Shown one piece after another: positions 1 to 13,138 of a stretch of 64,000 nt of DNA; positions within the stretch are counted from its first letter, which is position 1; the number at the start of each line of letters is the position of its first letter. Under the pieces are notes generated by a model that did not search any database, was not told the origin of the DNA, and saw only the letters and a program-made list of their open reading frames with translations. The translations under genes were made by a program, and so were the position numbers. Source of the stretch: Tubiluchus corallicola (taxonomy: Eukaryota > Priapulida > Priapulimorpha > Priapulimorphida > Tubiluchidae); assembly GCA_030141605.1 (NCBI GenBank), contig JAQGDQ010000697.1, positions 1 through 64,000 of the forward strand. The letters run 5' to 3'.

Positions 1-1200
1 GCGAGACAGATAACTGCAAACTCAGAGGCCAGAAACAGCAGTCAAAACTCCGGATTAAACTATGATGTTAACTTGAGTTAAGAGAAATATGTGAGAAAAT
101 TATACATCAGTATTATGTGATAACATCAGATGTCAAAGTAGAGAGACTGAAGTTAAATAAGGCATGTGAAAAACTACTGAAATAGAAAGAACAATGGAAC
201 AAACAATGGAACGTACAATGGAACGTACCATGGAACGTACAATGGAACGAACAATGGAACGTACAGTGGAACAAACAATGGAACGTACAGTGGAACGAAC
301 AATTCCACTTAATAATTCACCTTTTGAAGTAAAAAATCATGTCAAATAAAAAATGGAGATGGCGAGACAGATAACTGCAAACTCAGAGGCCAGAAACAGC
401 AGTCAAAACTCCGGATTAAACTATGATGTTAACTTGAGTTAAGAGAAATATGTGAGAAAATTATACTTCAGTCTTATGTGATAACATCAGATGTCAACGT
501 AGAGAGACTGAAGTTAAATAAGGCACGTGAAAAACTACTGAAACAGAACGAACAATGGAACGTACAATGGAAGGTACAATGGAACAAACAATGAAAGGTA
601 CAATGGAACGTACTATGTAACGAACAATAGAACGTACAATGGAAGGTACAATGGAACGAACAATGGAACGTACAGTGGAACGAACAATGGAACGTACAGT
701 GGAACGAACAATTCCACTTAATAATTCACCTTTTGAAGTAAAAAATCATGTCAAATAAAAAATGGAGATGGCGAGACAGATAACTGCAAACTCAGAGGCC
801 AGAAACAGCAGTCAAAACTCCGGATTAAACTATGATGTTATCATGAGTTAAGAGAAATATGTGAGAAAATTATACATCAGTATTATGTGATAACATCAGA
901 TGTCAAAGTAGAGAGACTGAAGTTAAATAAGGCATGTGAAAAACTACTGAAACAGAACGAACAATGGAACAGGACAATTACCATACAATGAGAATGAACA
1001 ATGGAACAGGACAATTTCCATACGATGAGAAGAGGGAACAATGGAAGAGGACAATTACCGTACGATGAAAACAGGGAACAGTGGAACAGGACAATTACCA
1101 TACGATGAGAAGAGGGAACAATGGAACAGGACAATTACCATACGATGAGAAGAGGGAACAATGGAACTGGACAATTACCATACGATGAGAAGACGTGTTA
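1..1200. repeat. Nested satellite / minisatellite block
   Basis: Three long units begin with the same words (GCGAGACAGATAACTGCAAA) at 1, 362 and 771, so the period is about 360-410 bp. Each unit has a conserved head of about 170 bp and a tail of degenerate 12-bp repeats of the type AATGGAACGTAC whose number varies. From about 961 the tail changes into 40-bp repeats containing GGACAATTACCATACGATGA. An 83-codon frame on the minus strand (883-1134) is a by-product of these repeats. Confidence 0.9.
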
Positions 1201-1690
1201 GCTACACAAATTGTAAACTGGTGTCACTGTCTCACACCCGAAAAATAAAAATAAATAAATAAAAAAAATTATGGCTCAGCTTACTCAGCAAACAAGCTAT
1301 TCTATGCAAAATCAACAGCCTGCAAAGTAAAACATATATCTCATTCCGTAGCACTAAGATTGACCAATTGTGGTGATCTACAAGTCGCAGGTGAATTTCA
1401 AATTAGATAAATTAACAACTAATCAGTAGTGGGGATGTTACATCTCTGCGTGATTTAATTACACCCCGCGCAGTGAAATGCAGTGGTCCGAAGGCAAGGT
1501 ATTTCCTGTGTTCTTTGGCTAATTGAGGGTAATTTGGGGATTATAGTGGACCTAGCAATTGTGTTGTATGGGTGGCATGAATTAGGGACCCTGCTCGGGG
1601 TCTGGGAGGATTAGGGACCCCGAATTGGGTAGTGATCACTCCTCCTGCCTATCGAGTTACGAAAAAAAGAAGACAGGTGCAAAAAGATTT
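1201..1690. other. Unassigned sequence left of the inverted-duplication arm
   Basis: No gene, recognisable repeat or splice-flanked frame is seen. Similarity to the right arm (ends near 35920) stops at about 1700, so this is the far side of the duplication breakpoint or a later replacement. If gene A continues, its next exon is not recognisable here. Confidence 0.5.
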
Positions 1691-2163
1691 CCCATGTTTT
1701 ATTGTTCAAGAACGTGCAATGATGAAGATGTAATAACTGCATTAAGAAGATTCTTGTAAATGGAATAAATTAAAACAAAAATGCCATAGGTGCTGAAATG
1801 TGATGCTGATAAACTCAACAAGTTAAAAAGACAAAGAAAATGATGCATGCGTTGCCGACACTGACCAACGACTAGGCTTTCGATTTATATTAAAATGTTA
1901 GACAAAGAATCCTGTATCAGCTTACATGGGGAAAACTGAATTGAAGTCCAAGCAAAACCTTTTTACTAGCAATAGTATTTTATGCCTAACCAACTACTTC
2001 ATTACCTGTTTGTGCTGTTTTCTTTTTGAGATTCAGTTCAATGTTATAGTATGTTTGTTTTGCATGAAATTTTGCCAGCATAAACCTGCAAGCTGCCCAC
2101 ATAGAACTAACCACATGTTGCACTACCAAGCAACACCACATATACATAAAATGCCTTGGATAC

Positions 2164-2520
2164 CTGTTATATCTATTAGACAGGTCAATTCTTTATCGCC
2201 AATGCTATTTCTAACCACGAATTTCAAAAGGGTTTCTTTATTTTCAAAGTCCTCCTGTGTAAGCTCCGATACATAAAATTCAGCTGAGAAACAGTCCTCT
2301 TGTGAATGACCACCAGCAGAAGAAACTAATTTAGAGGTAACTCTTTCATTATAAGACTCTTCGCCAATATCATCATGATTAATTGTTTTATCATCGTCCC
2401 ACGTCCAGCTAACAGAAGCGAATTTAGGATTGGAGCAAAAAACACCAGATTCCAGGGTTACACTTTCTCCCAAAGCTCCTTCAGTAGAACAGTCACCTTC
2501 TTCTAAAAAGTTTGGCTCAC
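2164..2520 (-). CDS. Gene A exon: W-x-W Ig-like domain beta, copy 1
   Basis: A 357-base exon (119 codons, phase 1 at both ends) flanked by CTGCAG at the acceptor and GTATCC at the donor. It encodes an Ig-like domain with the motif SWTWDDDK, a B-strand Cys (GVFCS), an E-strand Cys (EDCFSAEF), and extra Cys near the start (EGDCSTE) and end (LTCLID). It is identical in translation to the copy at 4443-4799 and close to gene B beta (35103-35459). If both copies are spliced in, gene A has one more extracellular domain than gene B. Expression of both copies cannot be judged from sequence. Confidence 0.75.
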
Positions 2521-3975
2521 CTGCAGGGATTTGGTATAACAACTTTTAATATTTATGTGGGATGTTTAATGATTACATTATCTAGTTTACATGATTGTCC
2601 GATATCAAGAAATTGTTACAAATATTATACAAAAGGTTTTTAACATAACAAAATTATAAATTAACACAAATTTAACACAAGCAAGGACAGATCTCATAAT
2701 GAATGAGTCTGTAACTTCTCCGTGGTTTATTATAACAAAATAGTGGATTAAGGTGGAGCACTGACAGAGATTTTCTTTCCAATTGCACTTGAAAAGCACA
2801 TTATAGCGTACATAAGCAAAAAAACGGTGTGTTCCAACAAAAATTAACAAACAAAGTCTATCAAAGCCACAAAATTTTTTCCTTTAAACAACCAGCCTGA
2901 AGATTGTTTAAAAAATCTATTGGATTTTAATTTATACTTTCTTTGCTGTTTTTGTTACCAAATGATTGCAACATTTCGTAACAAATTCCCAGCGGTTATA
3001 GATATATGATTGAAAAGTACTGGACTTTTAAGTAAAAACCACAAGTCAAGACAAACAGCAAAATATTCTAAAACCATACAAGTTGATGCCACAAGCTCGC
3101 TTTTAACTGAGCCGTCTGAGCACTAGTTTGCCAGCCACCAGGACACGAAAAATATAAAGCAAAATCACAGGTGATGAATCCACTAACTAAATAACATCTG
3201 TGTGTTGTGTATATGAAAATGTTCCTTAAAAATGCAAAGTTCTGTTAAAGGAAGAGCTTATCGTATGCCAAGCAGTCGTCTTTAAAAAAACAGCATGCAT
3301 TGCAACAGATACAAGACTGCAAAGTAAGTATGATATTCAGAAGCATTGATGAGTGTATACCATTGATGCAGCTGTAAACAGAAAGAGCCAAAATTCTGTT
3401 GCAACTAAATATGTTACATGTTTTTACTATTTTGATGTATTTGATTAAATCTAAGATATATTAAAAATCACCTAACTGATTGTAAATAGAATATCAAGGA
3501 AAGTCCATGTTACTAAACTATCACAAATAATGAACTACGAGTCTGCAGTGATACTTTGTGCAATTATAATACTTCAAGCAGGATCAGCGGAAAATGTACA
3601 TGAGAGTCACATAAAGACACTACAATGGAAAACAGTGACAGCATAGGGTATTTTCCCACCCAAGAAATAAAGAAACTAGAAAAAACTGCACAAATGTTTG
3701 GGATGTAACTTCTCTGTTACACATTTACATTTTAGCTGGTGAAATGCTAGACTCGCAAAACTCCAACGCATCGAAACATTTTATGCTTTTTTTTAACACG
3801 ACTTTCATTCTTGAATAAAATTCTACAATCTCATTTCAGAATAAATTGTGGGCAGAAATCAGCTGCTACAGAGCTGAAAACAAGCAAAGCAAGAGACATT
3901 TGCTGCGATCTTGCAAGCAATGCAATACATTAGCACCACATGTAAACACATGAATAGAGCTTTTGTGTCCTTTAC

Positions 3976-4083
3976 CTAATATATCTATATTGCAATTGAC
4001 ATCAACCTCACTGACGACATTCTCCACAGTGAATGTAATTTTTCCATCATCAAAATCATCTCTATTAAGTTCTAAGATGTGAA
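3976..4083 (-). pseudogene. Truncated alpha exon fragment at the duplication junction
   Basis: This is the last 108 bases of the alpha exon, including its donor site, cut off by the duplication junction at 4084. No acceptor belongs to it, because the upstream part is replaced by intronic sequence. It should be skipped unless a cryptic acceptor is used. It matches 6255-6362 in the intact alpha exon. Confidence 0.85.
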
Positions 4084-6362
4084 GCTGATAAACTCAACAA
4101 GTTAAAAAGACAAAGAAAATGATGCATGCGTTGCCGACACTGACCAACGACTAGGCTTTCGATTTATATTAAAATGTTAGACAAAGAATCCTGTATCAGC
4201 TTACATGGGGAAAACTGAATTGAAGTCCAAGCAAAACCTTTTTACTAGCAATAGTATTTTATGCCTAACCAACTACTTCATTACCTGTTTGTGCTGTTTT
4301 CTTTTTGAGATTCAGTTCAATGTTATAGTATGTTTGTTTTGCATGAAATTTTGCCAGCATAAACCTGCAAGCTGCCCACATAGAACTAACCACATGTTGC
4401 ACTACCAAGCAACACCACATATACATAAAATGCCTTGGATACCTGTTATATCTATTAGACAGGTCAATTCTTTATCGCCAATGCTATTTCTAACCACGAA
4501 TTTCAAAAGGGTTTCTTTATTTTCAAAGTCCTCCTGTGTAAGCTCCGATACATAAAATTCAGCTGAGAAACAGTCCTCTTGTGAATGACCACCAGCAGAA
4601 GAAACTAATTTAGAGGTAACTCTTTCATTATAAGACTCTTCGCCAATATCATCATGATTAATTGTTTTATCATCGTCCCACGTCCAGCTAACAGAAGCGA
4701 ATTTAGGATTGGAGCAAAAAACACCAGATTCCAGGGTTACACTTTCTCCCAAAGCTCCTTCAGTAGAACAGTCACCTTCTTCTAAAAAGTTTGGCTCACC
4801 TGCAGGGATTTGGTATAACAACTTTTAATATTTATGTGGGATGTTTAATGATTACATTATCTAGTTTACATGATTGTCCGATATCAAGAAATTGTTACAA
4901 ATATTATACAAAAGGTTTTTAACATAACAAAATTATAAATTAACACAAATTTAACACAAGCAAGGACAGATCTCATAATGAATGAGTCTGTAACTTCTCC
5001 GTGGTTTATTATAACAAAATAGTGGATTAAGGTGGAGCACTGACAGAGATTTTCTTTCCAATTGCACTTGAAAAGCACATTATAGCGTACATAAGCAAAA
5101 AAACGGTGTGTTCCAACAAAAATTAACAAACAAAGTCTATCAAAGCCACAAAATTTTTTCCTTTAAACAACCAGCCTGAAGATTGTTTAAAAAATCTATT
5201 GGATTTTAATTTATACTTTCTTTGCTGTTTTTGTTACCAAATGATTGCAACATTTCGTAACAAATTCCCAGCGGTTATAGATATATGATTGAAAAGTACT
5301 GGACTTTTAAGTAAAAACCACAAGTCAAGACAAACAGCAAAATATTCTAAAACCATACAAGTTGATGCCACAAGCTCGCTTTTAACTGAGCCGTCTGAGC
5401 ACTAGTTTGCCAGCCACCAGGACACGAAAAATATAAAGCAAAATCACAGGTGATGAATCCACTAACTAAATAACATCTGTGTGTTGTGTATATGAAAATG
5501 TTCCTTAAAAATGCAAAGTTCTGTTAAAGGAAGAGCTTATCGTATGCCAAGCAGTCGTCTTTAAAAAAACAGCATGCATTGCAACAGATACAAGACTGCA
5601 AAGTAAGTATGATATTCAGAAGCATTGATGAGTGTATACCATTGATGCAGCTGTAAACAGAAAGAGCCAAAATTCTGTTGCAACTAAATATGTTACATGT
5701 TTTTACTATTTTGATGTATTTGATTAAATCTAAGATATATTAAAAATCACCTAACTGATTGTAAATAGAATATCAAGGAAAGTCCATGTTACTAAACTAT
5801 CACAAATAATGAACTACGAGTCTGCAGTGATACTTTGTGCAATTATAATACTTCAAGCAGGATCAGCGGAAAATGTACATGAGAGTCACATAAAGACACT
5901 ACAATGGAAAACAGTGACAGCATAGGGTATTTTCCCACCCAAGAAATAAAGAAACTAGAAAAAACTGCACAAATGTTTGGGATGTAACTTCTCTGTTACA
6001 CATTTACATTTTAGCTGGTGAAATGCTAGACTCGCAAAACTCCAACGCATCGAAACATTTTATGCTTTTTTTTAACACGACTTTCATTCTTGAATAAAAT
6101 TCTACAATCTCATTTCAGAATAAATTGTGGGCAGAAATCAGCTGCTACAGAGCTGAAAACAAGCAAAGCAAGAGACATTTGCTGCGATCTTGCAAGCAAT
6201 GCAATACATTAGCACCACATGTAAACACATGAATAGAGCTTTTGTGTCCTTTACCTAATATATCTATATTGCAATTGACATCAACCTCACTGACGACATT
6301 CTCCACAGTGAATGTAATTTTTCCATCATCAAAATCATCTCTATTAAGTTCTAAGATGTGAA
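4084..6362. repeat. 2279-bp tandem duplication, unit 2
   Basis: Second unit of the duplication. Its right end lies inside the full alpha exon (6255-6605), which continues to the right. The junction at 4083/4084 joins alpha coding sequence (...TAAGATGTGAA) directly to intronic sequence (GCTGATAAACTC), with at most one base of microhomology. That fits a non-homologous join or an assembly error rather than unequal crossing over in long repeats. Confidence 0.95.
4443..4799 (-). CDS. Gene A exon: W-x-W Ig-like domain beta, copy 2
   Basis: A 357-base phase 1-1 exon, the same sequence as 2164-2520 in the other duplication unit. In the transcript it comes directly after the alpha exon (6605-6255) and before the truncated alpha fragment and beta copy 1. 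Both splice borders are intact. Frame compatibility means it can be joined or skipped without a frameshift. Confidence 0.8.
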
Positions 6363-6605
6363 GTTTGGCTTTGAAACAATCTTCGGCTGAATGACCTCCT
6401 TCAGCATCAGTTAGATTGGAAAAGATTCGTTCATTGTAAATTACTTCACCAGCACCATCATGGCTAATAACTTTATCTACATCCCACGTCCAAGAGGCAG
6501 AACTAAACTGTGGCTTGGAACAGAAGACAGCAGACTCCAGCGTCACACTTTTTCCAACCTCTGCTTCAGTCGTACAGTCATGTTCTCCCAGGAACCGTGG
6601 TCCAC
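6255..6605 (-). CDS. Gene A exon: W-x-W Ig-like domain alpha
   Basis: A 351-base exon (117 codons, phase 1-1). Acceptor ...AAATCAG and donor GTAAAG are visible on the minus strand. It starts GGPRFLGEHDC and carries SASWTWDVDK, a B-strand Cys (AVFCSK), an E-strand Cys (EDCFKAK) and a G-strand Cys (DVNCNID). The usual F-strand Cys is a Phe (KITFTVEN). It is the counterpart of gene B 33320-33670, with only scattered substitutions. Confidence 0.85.
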
Positions 6606-9600
6606 CTGATTTGCACACAAGTTTTGATCAAGTAAATCATGACACTTTCTACTAAAACATTGATTACTTTAAACAAGAGATCAATAAGAATAGCTGAATG
6701 TTTGCAGCATAAACTCAGTAGTACTGGTAAGTCTGGTTAGTGAATTGAAACAGACAGAGATTTAGACAGTTCCAACTGCCATACTGCCTGCACCTAAACC
6801 CCATCAAGAGAGAATGTATCTGCATTCGAAGAAGGGGCGACACCTCGGTCATTTAGTGTCCAGTCTTAGAGGATCATCTTTCATAATAAGCTAAGTGGCA
6901 GTCAAGTCTCTGATATCTAAATAAAACAGGTTTTGCCGCCGTGTGTTGAAGTGTATAACTAGCTCATCAAAATAAAAAATAATCAGAAAAAAGAACGTTG
7001 GGCATTTCCAAAAAAATTATGTTAAAGTTATCGACAGTAAATGTAAATATTTCTTTTTAAACACCATACAACAGGTTAAACTTTTAATATTAAAAAGAAC
7101 ATCTAATAACGAAAAACAATAGACAAAGACAAACTAAAATAAAACTTACATGGTTATAATAAACTGTTGAAGAACATTTTCCTAGCAGCTTGACTTCATT
7201 AAGTAGCTGTTCAAGTTAAATCTTCGTAGAGCCAAGTATTCATTATTATTTGTTTAATTAATTTATTAAATATATCCACAACGATCATTACAGTATAGCA
7301 CTATTAATAACATACTTATTATTATGTACACAACATGCCAAGCTGCAAATGACCCGTGGGGTACTCAAGAAGTAATTACTTGTTGAGAGCACCCCAAATG
7401 AATGTGGATTGAGTGAAGTAGAAAAGAGCAGTAAAGGAGTAGAAAAGAAAAGTTAAAGGAGAATGAAAAGAAAGAGAAAGATGTGATGGTATCTGTATGA
7501 AGTAACACAACTATAGAAATATGGAAATCGACATAGCCAGCGACGTGATGGATTCTGACAGGGACAGCAGCGTAATTAGTCAAATTTATTTATTCTATAT
7601 AGTTAGAAAAGTATATTTGATGATATGACTTATCAGACACGTTTATTGCAGAATGGAAGCCTAACTTTGAATGAACTAAAGAATAAACAGCAAGACAAAT
7701 AAGCTAGATGATGACACAAAGGCTGAAGAAAAGGAAGAGAAGGCTTACTGTAAAGTTTCCCAGTTTTGTAAAAGGTCTTCTGAATAAGCCTATAAGCGAC
7801 TTGCGGCATTCCATGTAAAGGTGTAACTAATTGACTTTAATTATGATTGGTTTACCTATTACCATGCGAAATGACTAAATGAAATGTGAAATATGTGGTG
7901 CATGTTAAGTAACTAAAATCAGATGTAAAAAGAAGATGGCTGTACAATGTGTCACTTTTCTGTTCAATATCAAATTTTTATTATTAACTGATAATGTTAT
8001 CATTAATAATAAAAATTCTACACATATAACTGCAGGGTTTAGGGTAAAAATGTTTCATTCATGACTGTAACGAATTTCACAGTAAGCAATTTACTGTTAT
8101 TTTATCAAATATAAAGTTTTGGAACAATACCCGTACTTTACATAAGAGAAATTTAATTTAAAAACAATTTTTGTTTAACTAAAAATGCTAACCGTAACTT
8201 AAGTTTGATACAAATTTAAGTAAATTTCCTAATGAATTGGTGCCTCAAAGTTGCATTTTCTCCTGAATGTTTTATTCGGTTTCGTCCTGTGAAACTTTGG
8301 AAAACTGCAGGTTAAACAACTGTGGTAGCAACGACTTAATTGGATACTGAGTCGTTTCTATGACACTGAATTTGTAAACAATGCTACACAGTGAAATGTC
8401 GCAGCAAAATGTAAACGCTCTTCCAAGGACTGAGTTTTACTAGGGACATCTAACAAGTAAAATGAGTAAAAAACAAGTTCTAGACGTTCTTCTCAAATGA
8501 CACCTTCATACCAGATTTCCTCTTTTATAAATCACCAAGAAAAACTAGAAGTTTCAGAAAATCTTAGTTAGAGCTTTTTTTGCTAATGTTGTGTTATGTG
8601 CAAACTTCACAGAGTATTCAGAGTTTTGAAATTTAAAGCCCTTGTTAATACTGGTTAAGCCCTTGTTAATAATGAAGGCAATTAAAGCTTATCTATTATT
8701 ACACACATTGTTTCTCTGGCATGTTTATAACCAGTAAGAAGACTAAAATCATGGATGGAGATACTAGAGAAATCTCGGAAGCTGAGGAATGAATTGTCGA
8801 GACAGCAATTAACCCATTTAACATACTAAAACACGATTCTTAGTAAAACTCTTGCAGAGGACTGGCTGTACCCTCTCCCCACTTCCCAAGGATGTATTAG
8901 GGGCAAAGATATTGATTATTTTTGCACAGGAGTGACCGAACCTCCTCCATTTCCCAAGTATTTATCCAAGGCTAAGATATTGATTATTTATTGATTAAAA
9001 CGAGCAGGCAAATGACAATAAATCCAAGCAGCTGAGGTACCTTTACTGGACTCAGGAAGGACAATTCAACAGGTAAGTAAACAAGCTAAAGCTCATGTCA
9101 GTAATATCCTTATTACTAAGTTAGACCGCCAAAGCTTCTCACAATAAAATATGGAATTGTTCAAAACTTCTTTAAACCTGTAGATTTGTGTTCAAATGCC
9201 TGGCTAGAATCAGATTAGTGTCTCTTATTCTTACCTTAAGAGTCGGGTATTCTTAATTTCAAAGGACAAGTAAGATATCTCCGACGTATATCTCTGACGT
9301 AGTTTATCTCTTGCATACTGCATTCAAGCTATTAAAGTGTAAATTATGGGAAGATACACTCTGGGATAACATCCATCTTTTCCCACATTTATAGCAATGG
9401 TTGATGCACAAGTAAGAATTAACACTAGGTGTAAATTGCAACACCTTTACGTAAATTAATCACACGAAACATAGATAAAGTCTCGTGATCTGAGATAAGC
9501 AAAAACAAAATCAGTTGAAACTTGTAAAGAATGGAGCACATCACTTCAACAGATACAAACAGCTAAACGCAAATGCCACAAGACACGATGACAAGGGCGA

Positions 9601-10800
9601 AACTCAAATAAGAGTAAAATCATTCCAGTCCAATGTCATGTAGTTCAGTAGTAACAATGAAACTAATCTGGTTACTTTTCAATGATAACTATACTTGATA
9701 ACTATAGTTGATAAATAGATCCATAGATCTTGCCAAGCTGCTAACATTAGGAGCAACAAAATATGTGCAAACTGCCTAATGTCATGCTACAGCAGAGACT
9801 ATTGGTAATAAGAGCAGTAAACAAGTATGTAATTTTACATTAATGGTTACAGATACAGTCACTTTGAGTATGAAGAAATTGTAGCCTGTTTTCAACCAAT
9901 TCAGATAAATTATGTACTGACTATCTGACAGGGATATTTTGTTATGTTGTTGATAGTTTGGTATTTATCACTTGTTGCGCGACCGTTTGTATTCTCGTAA
10001 ATAATTTTTGAAATGTTTTTTTACCTGTTACAACTTGTTTGCTTTTTATACCCAAAAATGGAACCCAATTAACACATTAATAAACCAAAGAAGAAAATAT
10101 TTTTGACATGTTCAAGCACCTCAGATACTAACTGTTACTATCATCAAATGGAAGAAATAATAATTATTAATACCGATGATCTGAGATAAATTAAAACAAA
10201 GTTGGATAAAACTGGTTGAGAATGGAACATATCACTCCAATGGACAGGAATTTTCTTTTAGAACTTCCAGTAGAAAATCACCATTAATTTGGGAAAAGTT
10301 AACGTTATTAACTTGGGAAAAGCTGAATGAACATTAAACAATATTCAAGCTTGAAGAAATTTCATGCAAAACAATAAGATGTGCAGTTAAATATGTGAAT
10401 GACAGCATGCAAATGTAAGCTATGCAATGACTTCACAACTTTTCAATGCTTATTATGGATAAATACATATTACCTATTGTTTAATCACTATTTTATATTT
10501 TTTCAACTAATAACAGGATAAATTATTTAGCCAAGAAATGTTATAATCAGAAAAACAGCTGCTGTCTGTATCAAAACAAGTACAGCAGTAATTCCACCAT
10601 ATTAAAACTTCAGCATTGAACTGACAGTTAACTGTGGTTCTTTTCATAGTTACAGCATTCCGACAAATATATTGTAAAGTGCAAACATCTATGTAAACAC
10701 ATATCTTCAGATATTTTTAAAAAAATCATATTCAAGTCGTTAGCCAAAAACAAAAAGAATAAATGTTTTAAGCTCTATTTAGTAGAGTGAGCAAACATAC
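6606..10800 (-). other. Gene A intron between I-set and alpha exons
   Basis: A 4.2-kb AT-rich intron. Its proximal part (about 6606-7600), including a purine-rich run near 7390-7500, is mirrored by the much shorter gene B intron (32174-33319). The remaining roughly 3 kb (about 7600-10740) has no obvious counterpart there and contains no recognisable coding or repeat element. Either gene A gained or gene B lost about 3 kb. Confidence 0.6.
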
Positions 10801-11061
10801 CATTAACTGTTATCTCTACCTCCGCAGATCCACTACCAATGCTGTTACTTGCTTCACATTTGTATTTACCTCCATCGTCCAATGTAACTGAACCCCTTTT
10901 GAGAATTCTGGTTGTTTCAGGTAAATCATTTTTATCTTTACTCCATTCATACTCCGTGGGCTCAGGATTCCCATCAGCTTCACATTCTAGTTCTAGTGTG
11001 TCACCAATGACAACAGTTTCTTTTCCTTGAAGAATTTTGATGTTGAAATTTTCCATCATAT
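10801..11061 (-). CDS. Gene A exon: I-set-like Ig domain
   Basis: A 261-base phase 1-1 exon. It shows a canonical I-set pattern: LELECEADGNPEPTEYEWSK gives the B-strand Cys and C-strand Trp, and DDGGKYKCEASNSIG gives the F-strand D-x-G-x-Y-x-C. It starts YMMENFNIKI and ends EVEITVNG. Counterpart in gene B is 31913-32173. Confidence 0.88.
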
Positions 11062-13138
11062 CTGCATCATTAAAAATGCAAATTTATATTTGTTTAGTTG
11101 AATAACCACATTTATTTCTTGTAGTTAAAATGTAGAATGAAGCATATTGTAAAATAAAAAAATACAGATGATTGGAAAATCTGAATTTGACACAAACACA
11201 TTAGTTAGCATACAAACATATTATGTATGATAATTCAAACGAAATTTATAGCCAACAACAGCATCAAAGTTAAAGGAAATTTACAGATTACTCTTCCTCC
11301 AAAGGTGAGATGGAGGTAAAAAAGTAGTTTGGACACAGATCACACCAACTTCAGTAAGATGCTATTCATTAACTTCAGTTATTGGTCATTATCAGTAGTG
11401 CCGTTGACGGTCACCACAAAATGTAAGAACAAAGTGAGGGCAAATAGGTCTTGAAAATACATCCTCTGATTCGTAATCAGCACAAAGTGTTTTCAATACC
11501 TTGGAACGTCTCATATTAACAGTATAGAATGTTTCAACACACTTCATAGTAAATTTTCAAATTACAACTTGGAGAACGATACTTTTATCAGAAGACGCCA
11601 TTCAAGGACATTGACATAACAATGATGTAGCCTTTCAGAGACAATTGTTAACAGGTAATTGTAAAACCAAAACAATTCAACATTTCAGATGAATCTCCGA
11701 TTGCTGAAATTTTAAAATGCTAGCAGTTTTTGCAAATATTCTGAACAAATCCTCTGAAATGCTCATAACATTTTCCATACACTGGAATTAATTGAAATGT
11801 TGATACATCTAACTGTGTCATCGAGTAATTAATTGTCATAGACGTCCTGTTTGGAAAAAAGTCTGTATTAATTTTGAAATATTTCTACAGTTAGCATAAA
11901 TGGTAGCATCGGTTTACAGATTTCTCAACAATACAAAGCAGTGCTTTATGCTAAGCAGCATTTAATCGCTTGCAAGTACTTGTAATGACATGTTGTTACT
12001 GTGTTAAATTTCCTCAATGAGTAGAACCATTACAAAAAATAACTAAAATATCAGTCAATATCTCTGTTCTTTCTAATGCACAGATGTGCTCAGTTCACTC
12101 TTGCATTGCCATTTGGAACTTGATTTGTGACTTGTGTATCAGTATATAAAGTAACAAATGCTAATAATTAGCTCAAAAAAGTGATCTTATTATTGTTTTA
12201 GGCTGATTGGTGTTTTGTAACAAAATCAACAACAGTGACTGCAATGGTACAGTTTCAGAATGCAAATTGATACTCCCAAGAATTGCACAGTAATTTGATA
12301 ATAATATGAGTCGTCATCAGTTATTTGCTGGCCACTTTTTCTTACCTTTTCTATACATTTCCATATTATATTAGTAATAACAACAGATTTGAAATCCCCC
12401 AAATTCACCATCTTCTTTTGAAGCAGAAAAGATATGCACCATGCCAGAAAGGTCTTGAGCAGGCATAGATGGCTATGGCATCAATTTTGGCAGCTTTAGT
12501 ACACAAAGAGGAAAGAGGTGGGATTGTCTAGCCCATTGTTTGGTAACCTTTATTTTCCAGAGGTAATCAATTAAGGCTGAATAAACATAGGAAGGTGGAC
12601 AAAGGGTCTTTTAAGAGGAAGCATGGCTCGTAAAAAATGGCATGAGAGGGACTCAAACCTCGAATCAATGGTCTAACAACGTATGCTACGTCATAGAGCC
12701 TTAAATAAGCCTACCTTTTTAAAAGTGATCATTTGACTTTGTACACTAGTTTTTCTCTGTTTCCAAAAGAAAGAGTTCTTCTCAAGACATTATATAAAAA
12801 GATCTTTTACAGATGATGCTTCAGTAATATTTAAAAATGGCAAGTCAGTATAGCAAAAATGCACATTGATGGACTCTTGGAGAATGTGAACATGTTCATT
12901 ACACCCAACGAGCGAAATATTAAAAAAACTAAAAATTAGATTCTTACTGGTCAATTCCATTGAAATCAAGTATGAGTACACGACTAACCAATAATTTTTA
13001 CTTTGTTACACAGGCATCATTGTTTCTTTATTTATAATGTAGAATTTCTTCATTCTTCTTTATTTATTTACCATTTGTAACCATCCTTAATACCGATAAC
13101 AACCTAAATTCAATTTAGCACTACCAGTAACAACTTAC
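11062..13138 (-). other. Gene A intron between C2b and I-set exons
   Basis: This intron of about 2.1 kb is mirrored over most of its length by gene B 29761-31912. It includes the tRNA-like block listed separately. Open frames at 12226-12411 and 12790-12981 are short, have no family features and are not preserved as such in the other arm. Confidence 0.6.
12641..12700 (-). ncRNA. tRNA-like head of a SINE or tRNA relic
   Basis: The minus strand reads GGCTCTATGACGTAGCATAC, then a degenerate anticodon arm, then GGTTTGAGTCCCTCTC. Box A-like (TAGCATACG) and box B-like (GGTTTGAGTCC) words are spaced as in a tRNA, and the T stem GAGG/CCTC pairs. The pattern is closest to a tRNA-Arg (TCT) body, but the anticodon loop (CCATTGA) lacks U33, so a working tRNA is unlikely. 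The same sequence occurs at 30210-30269. Confidence 0.5.

Larger units (their letters stand above)
1805..4083. repeat. 2279-bp tandem duplication, unit 1
   Basis: This block recurs at 4084-6362 with no difference in the stretches compared, including identical 139-, 116- and 81-codon translations in both units. It contains beta exon copy 1 and a truncated alpha exon at its right end. The sequence left of 1805 still matches the outer flank of the right arm, so the duplication arose inside an already existing gene A. Confidence 0.95.

Noticed and set aside
1926-4555. Two identical 116-codon plus-strand frames (1926-2276, 4205-4555)
   Set aside because: They run antisense through the beta exons and adjoining intron and merely repeat because of the tandem duplication.
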